From Gemmatimonadaceae bacterium (GTDB lineage: Bacteria > Gemmatimonadota > Gemmatimonadetes > Gemmatimonadales > Gemmatimonadaceae): a stretch of 6,330 nucleotides of DNA. Where the stretch lies: contig JALOPO010000119.1 in NCBI GenBank assembly GCA_025453855.1, forward strand, positions 1 to 6,330, in the 5' to 3' direction. Below the pieces are notes generated by a model that was given only the letters and a program-made list of their open reading frames with translations, searched no databases and was not told the DNA's origin. Below, piece by piece: positions 1 through 6,185 of this stretch. Within the stretch, counting starts at the first letter, position 1, and each line of letters opens with the position of its first letter. The position numbers and the translations under genes were made by a program.

Positions 1-1
1 C

Positions 2-724
2 CTCTATCTCTACAGCGCCGGCATCACGCCGCGCTTCCTCGAGGTCGTGGCCGCGCAGCCGCGCATCCTCCCGTACCTCGACATGCCGATCCAGCACGGA
101 AGCGATCCGGTGCTCGCGCGCATGCGGCGCCCGGAGCGGCAGAAGACGATCCGCGAGAAGGTGCAGCGTTTCCGCGAAATGGTCCCCGACCTCACGATCC
201 GCACCACCTGCATCGTCGGCTTCCCGGGCGAGACCGACGAGGATTTCGCGATCCTCCTCGACTTCCTGGGCGAGCTGCAGTTCGATCGCGTGGGGGCCTT
301 CACCTACTCGCCGCAGGAGGGGACGAAGGCGTTCGACCTCCCCGACGACGTCCCCGACGAGGTGAAGCGCGAGCGGCTCGACCGGCTGCAGTCGCTGCAG
401 CTCGCGATCACGGCCGAGCGCTACGAGCGGCACGTGGGGCGCACGGCGACGCTGCTCGTCGATCGCGCCGCGCACGACGGCGACCCCGCGCTGGCGCGCG
501 CCCCGTGGCAGGCCGACGACATCGACGGCCTGGTGCGCCTCGACCGCGACGCCCCGGTGGGCGCCTTCGTGGAGGCGACGATCACCGCCGTCGTGGACGA
601 CGTGGACTTCGAGGCGACGCTCCGGCGCGTGAGCGCGCCCCCCGTGCCGGCGATGACGGCGCGCCCGGCGCGCGTCCTCCCGGTGACGACCCTTCCCACC
701 TCCATCGGCAGCTTCGGACGATGA
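2..724 (+). CDS. rimO: Ribosomal protein S12 methylthiotransferase RimO, C-terminal part (5' end outside window)
   Basis: Radical-SAM methylthiotransferase; the family adds a methylthio group to an aspartate of ribosomal protein S12 in the cytoplasm. 240 codons are visible, roughly the C-terminal half of a protein usually near 430-450 residues; the N-terminal UPF0004 domain and the CxxxCxxC cluster motif lie upstream of the window. Visible fragment residues 1-35 carry the end of the radical-SAM barrel with YLDMPIQHGSD (25-35), then TTCIVGFPGETDEDF (68-82) and FTYSPQEGTKA (100-110). A TRAM-like substrate-binding domain covers about 140-210. The phrase ADDIDGLVRL (171-180) resembles the 'EIDG-V' signature of RimO and argues against its relative MiaB. 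After the TRAM domain there is a tail of about 30 residues ending in GSFGR. The stop TGA (722-724) overlaps the hemL ATG, suggesting co-translation. Assignment to the MiaB/RimO family is secure; RimO specifically is likely. Confidence 0.9.
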   Translation, partial: LYLYSAGITPRFLEVVAAQPRILPYLDMPIQHGSDPVLARMRRPERQKTIREKVQRFREMVPDLTIRTTCIVGFPGETDEDFAILLDFLGELQFDRVGAFTYSPQEGTKAFDLPDDVPDEVKRERLDRLQSLQLAITAERYERHVGRTATLLVDRAAHDGDPALARAPWQADDIDGLVRLDRDAPVGAFVEATITAVVDDVDFEATLRRVSAPPVPAMTARPARVLPVTTLPTSIGSFGR

Positions 725-2013
725 CCGCCACCTGGACGACCACGCGCTCGCAGGCCCTCATGGCGCGCGCCCGCGACCTCTTTCCCGGTGGCGTGAACAG
801 CCCGGTGCGCGCCTTCGGCGGCGTGGGGGGGGAACCGTTCGTCGTCGCGCGCGGCGAGGGGCCGTACATCTGGGACGTCGACGGCAATCGCTACATCGAC
901 TACGTGCTGAGCTGGGGGCCGCTCGTCCTCGGTCACGCGCCGCCGGTGGTGCTCGATGCGCTCGACGAGGTGATGCGCCGCGGCACGAGCTTCGGCATCC
1001 CGACGGGGCTCGAGGTCGCGCTCGCGGAGCACATCGTGGAGCGCATGCCGCACGTGGAGATGCTCCGCTTCGTCTCGAGCGGCACCGAGGCGGCGATGAG
1101 CGCGGCGCGCGTGGCGCGCGCCGTCACGGGGCGTGATGCGATCCTGAAGTTCGAGGGGTGCTACCACGGGCACGCCGATGCCTTCCTCGTGAAGGCGGGG
1201 AGCGGCGTGGCGACGCTCGGCCTCCCGAACTCGCCGGGCGTGCCCGCGGCGCTCGCGGCGCTCACGTACACGGCGCCGTTCAACGATCTCGACGCGGTGC
1301 GCACCATCGCACGCACGACGCCGCTGGCGTGCATCATGGTCGAGCCGATCATCGGCAACGCGGGCTTCATCCCGCCGGTGGCGGGCTTCCTCGAGGGGCT
1401 GCGGGCGATCTGCGACGAGACCGGCGCGCTGCTCGTCTTCGACGAGGTGATGACCGGCTTCCGCGTGGCGTACGGCGGCGCGACGGAGCGGTTCGGCGTG
1501 ACGCCCGACCTGGTGGCGCTCGGCAAGGTGATCGGCGGCGGGCTCCCGGTGGCGGCCTATGGTGGCCGGCGCGAGATCATGTCGCACGTCGCGCCGCAGG
1601 GCGCGGTCTACCAGGCCGGGACGCTGAGCGGCAACCCGCTGGCGATGGCCGGCGGGCTGGCGACGCTCACCGCGCTCACGCCGGCGCTGCACGCGATCGT
1701 CGAGCGCCGCACCGGCGAGCTGGTGGCCGGCCTGCGCGCGATCGGTGCGCGCGCCGGCGTCCCGATCACCGCCGATCATGCCGGCTCGATGTGGGGCCTC
1801 TTCTTCCATCCCGGTCCCGTGCGCAGCTACGAGGAGGCGAAGCAGGGCGACACCGCGCTCTTCCGCCGCTTCTTCCACGCCGCGCGGGAGCGCGGCGTCT
1901 ACCTCGCCCCCTCGGCGTTCGAGGCCGGCTTCATGAGCGCGGCGCACGGTGACGACGTGGTGACCGAGACGCTCGGGATCCTCGAGGAGGCGCTCACCGT
2001 CGCGCGCGCGTAG
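721..2013 (+). CDS. hemL: Glutamate-1-semialdehyde 2,1-aminomutase
   Basis: PLP enzyme of the C5 pathway; it converts glutamate-1-semialdehyde to 5-aminolevulinate, the precursor of haem and other tetrapyrroles, in the cytoplasm. The 430-residue product is the normal family length and looks complete. Start ATG 721 is chosen because it gives the family N-terminus (SQALMARARDLFPGGVNSPV, about residues 10-29) and overlaps the rimO stop as ATGA; the open frame continues upstream but only over rimO. Key features: SSGTEAAMSAAR (119-130, PLP phosphate region), GCYHGHAD (146-153) with Tyr148 near the cofactor, VKAGSGVATLG in the mobile gating loop, LVFDEVMTGFR (238-248) with PLP-binding Asp241, LGKVIGGGLPVAAYGG with Schiff-base Lys269, and AGTLSGNPLAMA (299-310). 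No expected catalytic residue is missing. There is no strong Shine-Dalgarno sequence at good spacing, consistent with coupling to rimO. Class III aminotransferase relatives are less likely given the gating loop and length. Confidence 0.97.
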   Translation: MTATWTTTRSQALMARARDLFPGGVNSPVRAFGGVGGEPFVVARGEGPYIWDVDGNRYIDYVLSWGPLVLGHAPPVVLDALDEVMRRGTSFGIPTGLEVALAEHIVERMPHVEMLRFVSSGTEAAMSAARVARAVTGRDAILKFEGCYHGHADAFLVKAGSGVATLGLPNSPGVPAALAALTYTAPFNDLDAVRTIARTTPLACIMVEPIIGNAGFIPPVAGFLEGLRAICDETGALLVFDEVMTGFRVAYGGATERFGVTPDLVALGKVIGGGLPVAAYGGRREIMSHVAPQGAVYQAGTLSGNPLAMAGGLATLTALTPALHAIVERRTGELVAGLRAIGARAGVPITADHAGSMWGLFFHPGPVRSYEEAKQGDTALFRRFFHAARERGVYLAPSAFEAGFMSAAHGDDVVTETLGILEEALTVARA

Positions 2014-2091
2014 TGCGTGGGGGGCGCGGCACTGCGGAGAGCGGGGGAACGGAGGGGACCGGCGGACGGAGGCAGCGGTGCGGGCTGCGAG

Positions 2092-2150
2092 GTCGTCAAC
2101 CGCCGGACGCGGTGATGCGAGGGAACGCGGGGCGGCGCGATGACAGGACA
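2092..2150 (+). repeat. 59-base tandem repeat, unit 1
   Basis: First of three head-to-tail units beginning GTCGTCAACCGCCGG and ending GATGACAGGACA. It differs from unit 2 at one position only: G at unit base 39 (2130), where units 2 and 3 have A. Confidence 0.97.
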
Positions 2151-2209
2151 GTCGTCAACCGCCGGACGCGGTGATGCGAGGGAACGCGAGGCGGCGCGAT
2201 GACAGGACA
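2151..2209 (+). repeat. 59-base tandem repeat, unit 2
   Basis: Second unit, directly abutting unit 1. It differs from unit 3 only at unit base 30 (G at 2180 versus A at 2239). The near identity suggests recent expansion by slippage or unequal recombination. Confidence 0.97.
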
Positions 2210-2268
2210 GTCGTCAACCGCCGGACGCGGTGATGCGAAGGAACGCGAGGCGGCGCGATGACAGGACA
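2210..2268 (+). repeat. 59-base tandem repeat, unit 3 (pairs with the inverted copy)
   Basis: Third unit. Bases 2220-2261 are the reverse complement of 2297-2338 at 38 of 42 positions. It carries A at both variable positions (unit bases 30 and 39), matching the inverted copy better than units 1 and 2 do. This marks it as the probable ancestral unit. Confidence 0.95.
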
Positions 2269-2296
2269 GATGGATTGGCTTCTCTCTCTTCGGCCT

Positions 2297-2338
2297 TCAT
2301 CGCGTGTCCTCGCGTTCCTTCGCATCATCGCGTCCGGC
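2297..2338 (-). repeat. Inverted partial copy of the 59-base unit
   Basis: Reverse complement of unit bases 11-52, with four mismatches to unit 3. With unit 3 it can form a stem of up to 42 pairs around a 35-base loop (2262-2296). That loop contains a pyrimidine-rich stretch (2279-2291). Confidence 0.93.
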
Positions 2339-2516
2339 AGTCGCCGGTCACCGGTGATCCGCCGCGTGCACCGGCCGTCTCCGTCCGCCGGTCCCCTCCG
2401 TTCCCCTGCTTTCCGCAGTCCGGTGGCGCGACGAGGATGACGGCCGCGCGCGACGCACACGGCGGAACGGGCAGCGGCACGTGACACCGCGACGCCATGG
2501 AGCGTCTGTTGGGGTG

Positions 2517-3857
2517 ATGCCCACCCAGCAGATCCGCCGCACCGTGCGACGTCGCGCGGCCGGGGGTGCGTGGCTGTGCGCGACGATCGTCGTCGCGCTC
2601 CCGGCCTGCGCCTCGCGCGCCGGCGCGCGCGCGCCCGAACCGCTCGTCCCCGAGTCGGAGGGGGCCTTCAATCGCGGCCTCCCGGGCGTCGTGAATGCCG
2701 CGGCGCGGCTGGGCGGGCGGCCGGTGCGCATCGCGGTGGGCGAGGGGGTGAGTGCGGGCGACGCCTGTGCGGCCGGGAGCTGGCGCGCGGTCGACGACGC
2801 CGGGCGCGTGCTCGCGTCGGGCATGGGCTGCAGCGCGCTGCGCCTGGCCGCGGATGGCGCGCGCGTGCGGCTGGCGACCGCGGACGGCGCCGTGGTGAGC
2901 GCGGCGCGCCTCGTGCTGCGCCCCGATCACCCGGACAGCGTGGTCCTCTGGCGCGGCAAGCGGTATCGCGGGGAGCTCGACGTGACGAGTGCGTCGCGCG
3001 GGCTCGTGGTGGTCAACCGCGTGGGGCTCGAGGACTACCTGCGCGGCGTGCTCCCGCTCGAGATCGGGGGGCGCGATCCGCGCGATCGCGCCGCCGTGGA
3101 GGCGCAGGCGGTGGCCGCGCGCACCTACGCCGCGGCGCGCATGGGCGCCAACGCGATGCGGGCGTGGGACCTCGTCAGCTCGACCGCCGACCAGGTCTAC
3201 GGTGGTCGCGATGCGGAGCACGACGCCACCGATGCCGCGGTGCGGGCCACGCGCGGCCTCGTGCTCACCTTCAACGACGCGATCGCGCAGGCGCCCTACC
3301 ACTCGCACGGTGGCGCGGTGACCGCCGCCCCCGACGAGGTCTTCTGGCGTGCGAACGGCGCGCCGTACCTGCGCCCCGTGGATGATCGTGCCCCCGATGG
3401 TCGCTGCTGGTGCGACGCGAGCGGACGCGCGCCGTGGGAGCGTCGCTTCACGGGGCGCGAGCTCGCGGAGCTCCTCGATCGGCACGGCGCCGCGTACGGG
3501 GCGCGCCCGCCGGCCGGGGCAGGGGTGATCCGCGACGTGCGCATCGCCGCACGCGGCCCGTCGGGGCGCATCACGCGCCTCGAGCTGGAGACGAGTGGCG
3601 GGCGCGTCGTGCTCCGTGGCAACGACATCCGCTACGTGCTGCGCACGCGCGGCGAGCTGCTGCCGAGCACCGCGTTCGACGTGCGCGTGGAGGGTGGCGT
3701 GGGCGAGGTCGCGGCGCTCGTGCTGCGCGGCACCGGGGCGGGGCACGGCGTGGGGATGAGCCAGTGGGGGGCGATCGGCCGCGCGCGCGCCGGGCAGGAT
3801 GCCCGGACCATTCTCGCCGCTTACTATCCGGGCACACGGCTCGCTCCGCTCGAGTGA
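2517..3857 (+). CDS. SpoIID/LytB-domain lipoprotein, predicted peptidoglycan-acting
   Basis: The 446-residue product contains a SpoIID/LytB domain. Family members such as SpoIID are lytic transglycosylases acting on denuded peptidoglycan glycan strands; LytB relatives modify amidase activity. The N-terminus is basic (RRTVRRR, 7-13), then hydrophobic (about 17-29), then LPAC with Cys31 as a likely lipobox cysteine, so an envelope lipoprotein is predicted. A beta-rich segment precedes the core. Core motifs: LEDYLRGVLPLEI (171-183) with Glu182 aligned to the proposed catalytic Glu, AQAVAARTYA (196-205), STADQVYGG (222-230), YHSHGGAVT (261-269), CWCD (297-300) and GHGVGMSQWGA (409-419). ATG 2517 is preferred because it places the signal peptide correctly and follows a GGGG-containing stretch at 2511-2514; GTG 2481 or GTG 2514 in the same frame are alternatives. 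Its substrate and whether it is enzymatically active are unknown. Confidence 0.9.
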   Translation: MPTQQIRRTVRRRAAGGAWLCATIVVALPACASRAGARAPEPLVPESEGAFNRGLPGVVNAAARLGGRPVRIAVGEGVSAGDACAAGSWRAVDDAGRVLASGMGCSALRLAADGARVRLATADGAVVSAARLVLRPDHPDSVVLWRGKRYRGELDVTSASRGLVVVNRVGLEDYLRGVLPLEIGGRDPRDRAAVEAQAVAARTYAAARMGANAMRAWDLVSSTADQVYGGRDAEHDATDAAVRATRGLVLTFNDAIAQAPYHSHGGAVTAAPDEVFWRANGAPYLRPVDDRAPDGRCWCDASGRAPWERRFTGRELAELLDRHGAAYGARPPAGAGVIRDVRIAARGPSGRITRLELETSGGRVVLRGNDIRYVLRTRGELLPSTAFDVRVEGGVGEVAALVLRGTGAGHGVGMSQWGAIGRARAGQDARTILAAYYPGTRLAPLE

Positions 3858-3858
3858 T

Positions 3859-3874
3859 CCGCCCCGACGGGCGG
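3859..3874 (+). other. Small GC hairpin just after the SpoIID-type gene
   Basis: CCGCCC (3859-3864) and GGGCGG (3869-3874) can form a six-pair stem with loop CGAC. No T-run follows, so this is not a typical intrinsic terminator. It may be chance in such GC-rich sequence, or a mild structure in the 49-base gap before the next gene. Confidence 0.3.
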
Positions 3875-3906
3875 GCCGGTGATCCCTCACCCTCCGTCCC
3901 GTCCGC

Positions 3907-4914
3907 ATGAGCAAGCCCGTGCTCCGCATCGGGGTGATCGGCGTCGGCGCCATCGCCCAGCTGGCCCACCTGCCGCTGCTCGCGAAGATGAAGGGCGTGG
4001 AGGTGGTCGCCCTCTGCGACAGCGACCGCGCCAAGGCGCGTGCCCTGGCGGAGCGGTTCGGCGTGCCGAACGTGGAGACCGACATCGAGGAGCTGCTCGA
4101 ACTCGACCCGCTCGACGCGATCCTCATCTCGACGCCCAATCACCTGCACGAGCCGCACGTGCTGAGCGCGCTGCGCCGCGGCGTGCACGTGCTCTGCGAG
4201 CGGCCGCTCGCGCTCACGAGCAAGGGGATCGAGCGGATCCTCGCCGCGGCGCAGAAGGCCGACCGCGTGGTGCAGGTGGGGCACAACCAGCGCTTCCGCA
4301 GCGAGGTGCAGGCGCTCGACGCCTTCGTGCGCGGTGGTGAACTGGGGCGCCTCGTCGGCATCCGCTGCGGCGCGTACAAGGTGCGCCGCGGCGACGCCGG
4401 CTGGCGCGCACGTCGCGCCGAGGCGGGGGGCGGGATCTTCCTCGACTCGGGCTTCCCGCTGCTCGATCTCGCCTGCTGGCTCGCCGACTTCCCCGATCCG
4501 GTGCGCGTGAGCGCGACCATGGATCGCGGCTCGGGGGCGCGTGCGGTGGAGGACTCCATGGCGGTGCAGATCGAGTTCGCGACCGGGCTCTCGCTGGTGA
4601 TCGACACCGCCTGGGGCTACGTCGGCGAGGAGGATCGCATGTGGTTCGAGATCCTCGGCAGCCGCGGCACGGCGCGCCTCTCGCCGCTGCGCGTGGTGAA
4701 GGAGCTCAACGGCAAGCCGGTCGACGTGAGCCCGAGCGGCGCCGCGGCACGCGACAGCGCCTTCACGATGAGCTACCGCGCCTCGCTCGCGCACTTCATC
4801 GCGGTCGTCAACGGCGAGGTGGAGTACGAGCCGCCGGTGAAGCAGCTCGACGTCTGGAAGCTGGTGGAGTCGGCCTACCGGAGCGCGGACGAGAAGAAGG
4901 AAATCCGGCTGTGA
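3907..4914 (+). CDS. Gfo/Idh/MocA-family protein lacking the canonical catalytic Lys and His
   Basis: The 335-residue protein has the normal two-domain length of the Gfo/Idh/MocA family, NAD(P)-dependent oxidoreductases acting mostly on sugars and cyclitols. The N-terminal Rossmann fold shows IGVIGVGAIA (8-17), an acidic/polar strand end VVALCDSD (33-40), and ILISTPNHLHEPHV (72-85). The C-terminal alpha/beta domain starts near 125 and contains GGGIFLDSGFPLLDL (174-188). Two usual catalytic positions differ: the EKP motif reads CERP (97-100, Arg99 for Lys), and the GxHxxD motif reads GFPLLD (182-187, Pro184 for His). Dehydrogenase activity is therefore doubtful, and the protein may be a binding, regulatory or divergent catalytic member. 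No Shine-Dalgarno sequence is visible before ATG 3907; the 27 preceding bases are C-rich. No signal peptide is seen, so it is likely cytoplasmic. Its TGA overlaps the next gene's GTG, implying a coupled pair. Fold assignment is firm; substrate unknown. Confidence 0.9.
   Translation: MSKPVLRIGVIGVGAIAQLAHLPLLAKMKGVEVVALCDSDRAKARALAERFGVPNVETDIEELLELDPLDAILISTPNHLHEPHVLSALRRGVHVLCERPLALTSKGIERILAAAQKADRVVQVGHNQRFRSEVQALDAFVRGGELGRLVGIRCGAYKVRRGDAGWRARRAEAGGGIFLDSGFPLLDLACWLADFPDPVRVSATMDRGSGARAVEDSMAVQIEFATGLSLVIDTAWGYVGEEDRMWFEILGSRGTARLSPLRVVKELNGKPVDVSPSGAAARDSAFTMSYRASLAHFIAVVNGEVEYEPPVKQLDVWKLVESAYRSADEKKEIRL
4897..4901 (+). promoter_or_regulatory. Ribosome binding site supporting GTG start 4911
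   Basis: AAGGA lies nine bases before GTG 4911 in an A/G-rich run (4891-4903) that stands out from the GC-rich surroundings. It supports the overlapping GTG start over internal or upstream alternatives. Confidence 0.65.
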
Positions 4915-6185
4915 GCGTGTGGGGGCACGGACGGCGCCTGGCGCTGGCGTGCACGATGGCGGTGGCCGCGGCGGGCGTGGTGCAGGCACAGGCGTCGCCG
5001 GCGATGCCAGCGCCGGGCGACACGACGCCCGTCACGCTGGTGACGATGGGGCAGGGTGACGCCGTCTGGGAGCGCTTCGGCCACAACGCGCTCATCGTCC
5101 CCGCCCCGTGGGGGACGCCGCTCGCGTACAACTGGGGGATGTTCGACTTCAAGCAGCCGAACTTCCTCGGTCGCTTCCTCCTCGGCGACACCAGGTACTG
5201 GATGGAGCCGTTCCCGGTGGCGCCGATGCTCGACGCCTACCGTGCCGACAACCGGACACTCGTGGCGCAGCAGCTCGCGCTCACGCCGGCGCAGCGCAGT
5301 GCACTGGTCGCGGCGCTGGCGGTGAACGCGGAGGAGGCGAACAAGTACTACCGCTACGACTACTACCGCGACAACTGCTCCACCCGGCCGCGCGACGCGC
5401 TCGACGCGGTGCTCGGCGGCGTGCTGCGGCCGCAGCTCGCGCGCATGCCGGGCACGGGGAGCTACCGCTGGCACACGCGTCGCATCCTGCACGACAACCT
5501 CCCGCTCTACTTCGGCGCGCAGCTCGTGCTCGGCGTCGACGCCGATGCGCCGCTCACGGCGTGGGAGGAGGCGTTCCTCCCGCAGTCGTTCGCGGCATCG
5601 CTCCGGCGCGTGGAGCTCCCCGCGGCCGACGGCCTGCCGGTGCGCATGCTCGTCGCACGCGAGGACACGATCTTCCGCGCCGAGCGTCCGCCCGAGCGCA
5701 TGGAGGCACCGACCCGGCTCCCGATCGCGATGTTCGTCGGCACGCTGCTCGCCGCCGCCCTGCTCATCGTCGGGCGCGGCCCGCGCGGCGCCGCGCTGGC
5801 GGTCGGCGGCTGGTCGACGCTCGCGGTGCTGCTGGGTGGCGTGCTGCTCTTCGCCTGGTTCCTCACGCGGCACGCCTACATGCGCAACAACCCGAGCGTC
5901 GCGCTGGTGCATCCGGCGTGGGTGATCGGGATCGTGGCGGCGGTGGCGTGCTGGCGCGGCACCGTGTCGCGGGCGTGCTGGCGCGGCACCGTGTCGCGCG
6001 GGGTGCGGAGCGCGATGCGCTGGCTGCTCGTCGTCGCGGTCGTCGGCAGCGCGGGTGCGGCGCTCGCCGGGCATGCGGGGAGCGCGCTCGAGATGGCGGC
6101 GCTCTTTCTCCCTGCGCACGCGGCCGCGGCCTTCCTCGTGGATCGCGAGGGGAAGCGGCGTCTCGAGCGAGGCGCGGTCGCATGA
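4911..6185 (+). CDS. DUF4105 (Lnb N-terminal periplasmic domain) membrane protein
   Basis: A 424-residue protein starting at GTG 4911, which overlaps the preceding stop as GTGA. A signal peptide (about 8-27, ending VQAQA) leads to a periplasmic domain of about 28-268 that matches DUF4105 by its motifs: ERFGHNALIV (54-63), AYNWGMFDF (72-80) and YRYDYYRDNCSTRPRDAL (147-164). His58 and Cys156 are candidates for a catalytic pair. The order His then Cys recalls permuted NlpC/P60-like folds, but that is inference. Five hydrophobic segments follow (about 270-288, 295-318, 331-347, 370-387, 393-409). Basic loops (RGPRG; 349-370) and a basic tail fall on the cytoplasmic side, and the loop HAYMRNNPS (321-329) on the outside, which fits the positive-inside rule. 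ACWRGTVSR occurs twice in tandem (346-363). The family's biochemical activity is poorly defined, so I assign no reaction. Membership is likely; function is unknown. Confidence 0.87.
   Translation: MSVWGHGRRLALACTMAVAAAGVVQAQASPAMPAPGDTTPVTLVTMGQGDAVWERFGHNALIVPAPWGTPLAYNWGMFDFKQPNFLGRFLLGDTRYWMEPFPVAPMLDAYRADNRTLVAQQLALTPAQRSALVAALAVNAEEANKYYRYDYYRDNCSTRPRDALDAVLGGVLRPQLARMPGTGSYRWHTRRILHDNLPLYFGAQLVLGVDADAPLTAWEEAFLPQSFAASLRRVELPAADGLPVRMLVAREDTIFRAERPPERMEAPTRLPIAMFVGTLLAAALLIVGRGPRGAALAVGGWSTLAVLLGGVLLFAWFLTRHAYMRNNPSVALVHPAWVIGIVAAVACWRGTVSRACWRGTVSRGVRSAMRWLLVVAVVGSAGAALAGHAGSALEMAALFLPAHAAAAFLVDREGKRRLERGAVA
5945..5998 (+). repeat. Perfect 27-base tandem duplication inside the DUF4105 gene
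   Basis: Bases 5945-5971 and 5972-5998 are identical. Being a multiple of three, the duplication keeps frame and doubles the nine-residue block ACWRGTVSR in the predicted cytoplasmic loop between the third and fourth membrane segments. The absence of any difference between copies suggests a recent event. Confidence 0.97.

Larger units (their letters stand above)
2031..2419. repeat. Composite imperfect palindromic element with about 40-base terminal inverted arms
   Basis: The left arm 2031-2070 (begins ACTGCGGAGAGC) is the reverse complement of the right arm 2380-2419 (ends TTTCCGCAGT) at 38 of 40 positions by eye. The arms enclose three tandem 59-base units on the left and an inverted partial copy of that unit on the right, so the whole 389-base block is an imperfect nested palindrome whose left half has been expanded. 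No transposase is encoded and I find no clear target-site duplication in the flanks, so calling it a MITE-like element is only a hypothesis. Its position, 17 bases after the hemL stop, would also permit a role as an mRNA 3'-end structure. Confidence 0.85.
2014..2516. other. Gene-free interval carrying a composite repeat
   Basis: About 500 bases between hemL and the SpoIID-type gene without a credible coding region. Short open frames exist on both strands but are low-complexity, Arg/Pro/Ser-rich and follow the repeats. Most of the interval (2031-2419) is occupied by nested direct and inverted repeats listed separately. The remaining 2420-2516 should contain the leader of the downstream gene, but I cannot identify a convincing -35/-10 promoter there. 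I also see no stem followed by a T-run after hemL, so no classical intrinsic terminator. Confidence 0.85.

Noticed and set aside
421..1947. 508-residue open frame on the - strand opposite rimO and hemL
   Set aside because: Arg/His/Ala-rich low-complexity translation with no domain, lying antisense to confidently identified genes. Long antisense open frames are expected at this GC content.
2092..2268. CRISPR array
   Set aside because: Units abut with no spacers, and 59 bases is longer than usual CRISPR repeats. No cas gene is present.
2092..2268. Integron attC ('59-base element') sites
   Set aside because: The length coincidence is suggestive, but the expected GTTRRRY/RYYYAAC core sites are absent. 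There are no gene cassettes between units and no integrase in view.
2348..2357. Perfect 10-base palindrome TCACCGGTGA as an operator
   Set aside because: It is short, GC-rich and inside the repeat element, with no adjacent promoter or regulator gene. Chance or part of the repeat is more likely.
2230..2484. Small + strand frame of 84 residues in the repeat interval
   Set aside because: Its sequence is dictated by the repeat arms, lacks coding-like composition and has no recognisable domain.
3859..3874. Intrinsic terminator after the SpoIID-type gene
   Set aside because: The stem is only six pairs and is not followed by a T-run.
2325..4139. 604-residue open frame on the - strand opposite the SpoIID-type gene
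   Set aside because: It spans the repeat edge, a whole gene and part of another, has a low-complexity Arg/Ala/Pro composition and no recognisable domain. It is a GC-driven shadow.
4641..4910. N-terminal extension of the DUF4105 reading frame back to 4641
   Set aside because: The extra 90 codons overlap the oxidoreductase gene out of frame and are low-complexity. The GTG at 4911 gives a proper signal peptide and has AAGGA at good spacing.
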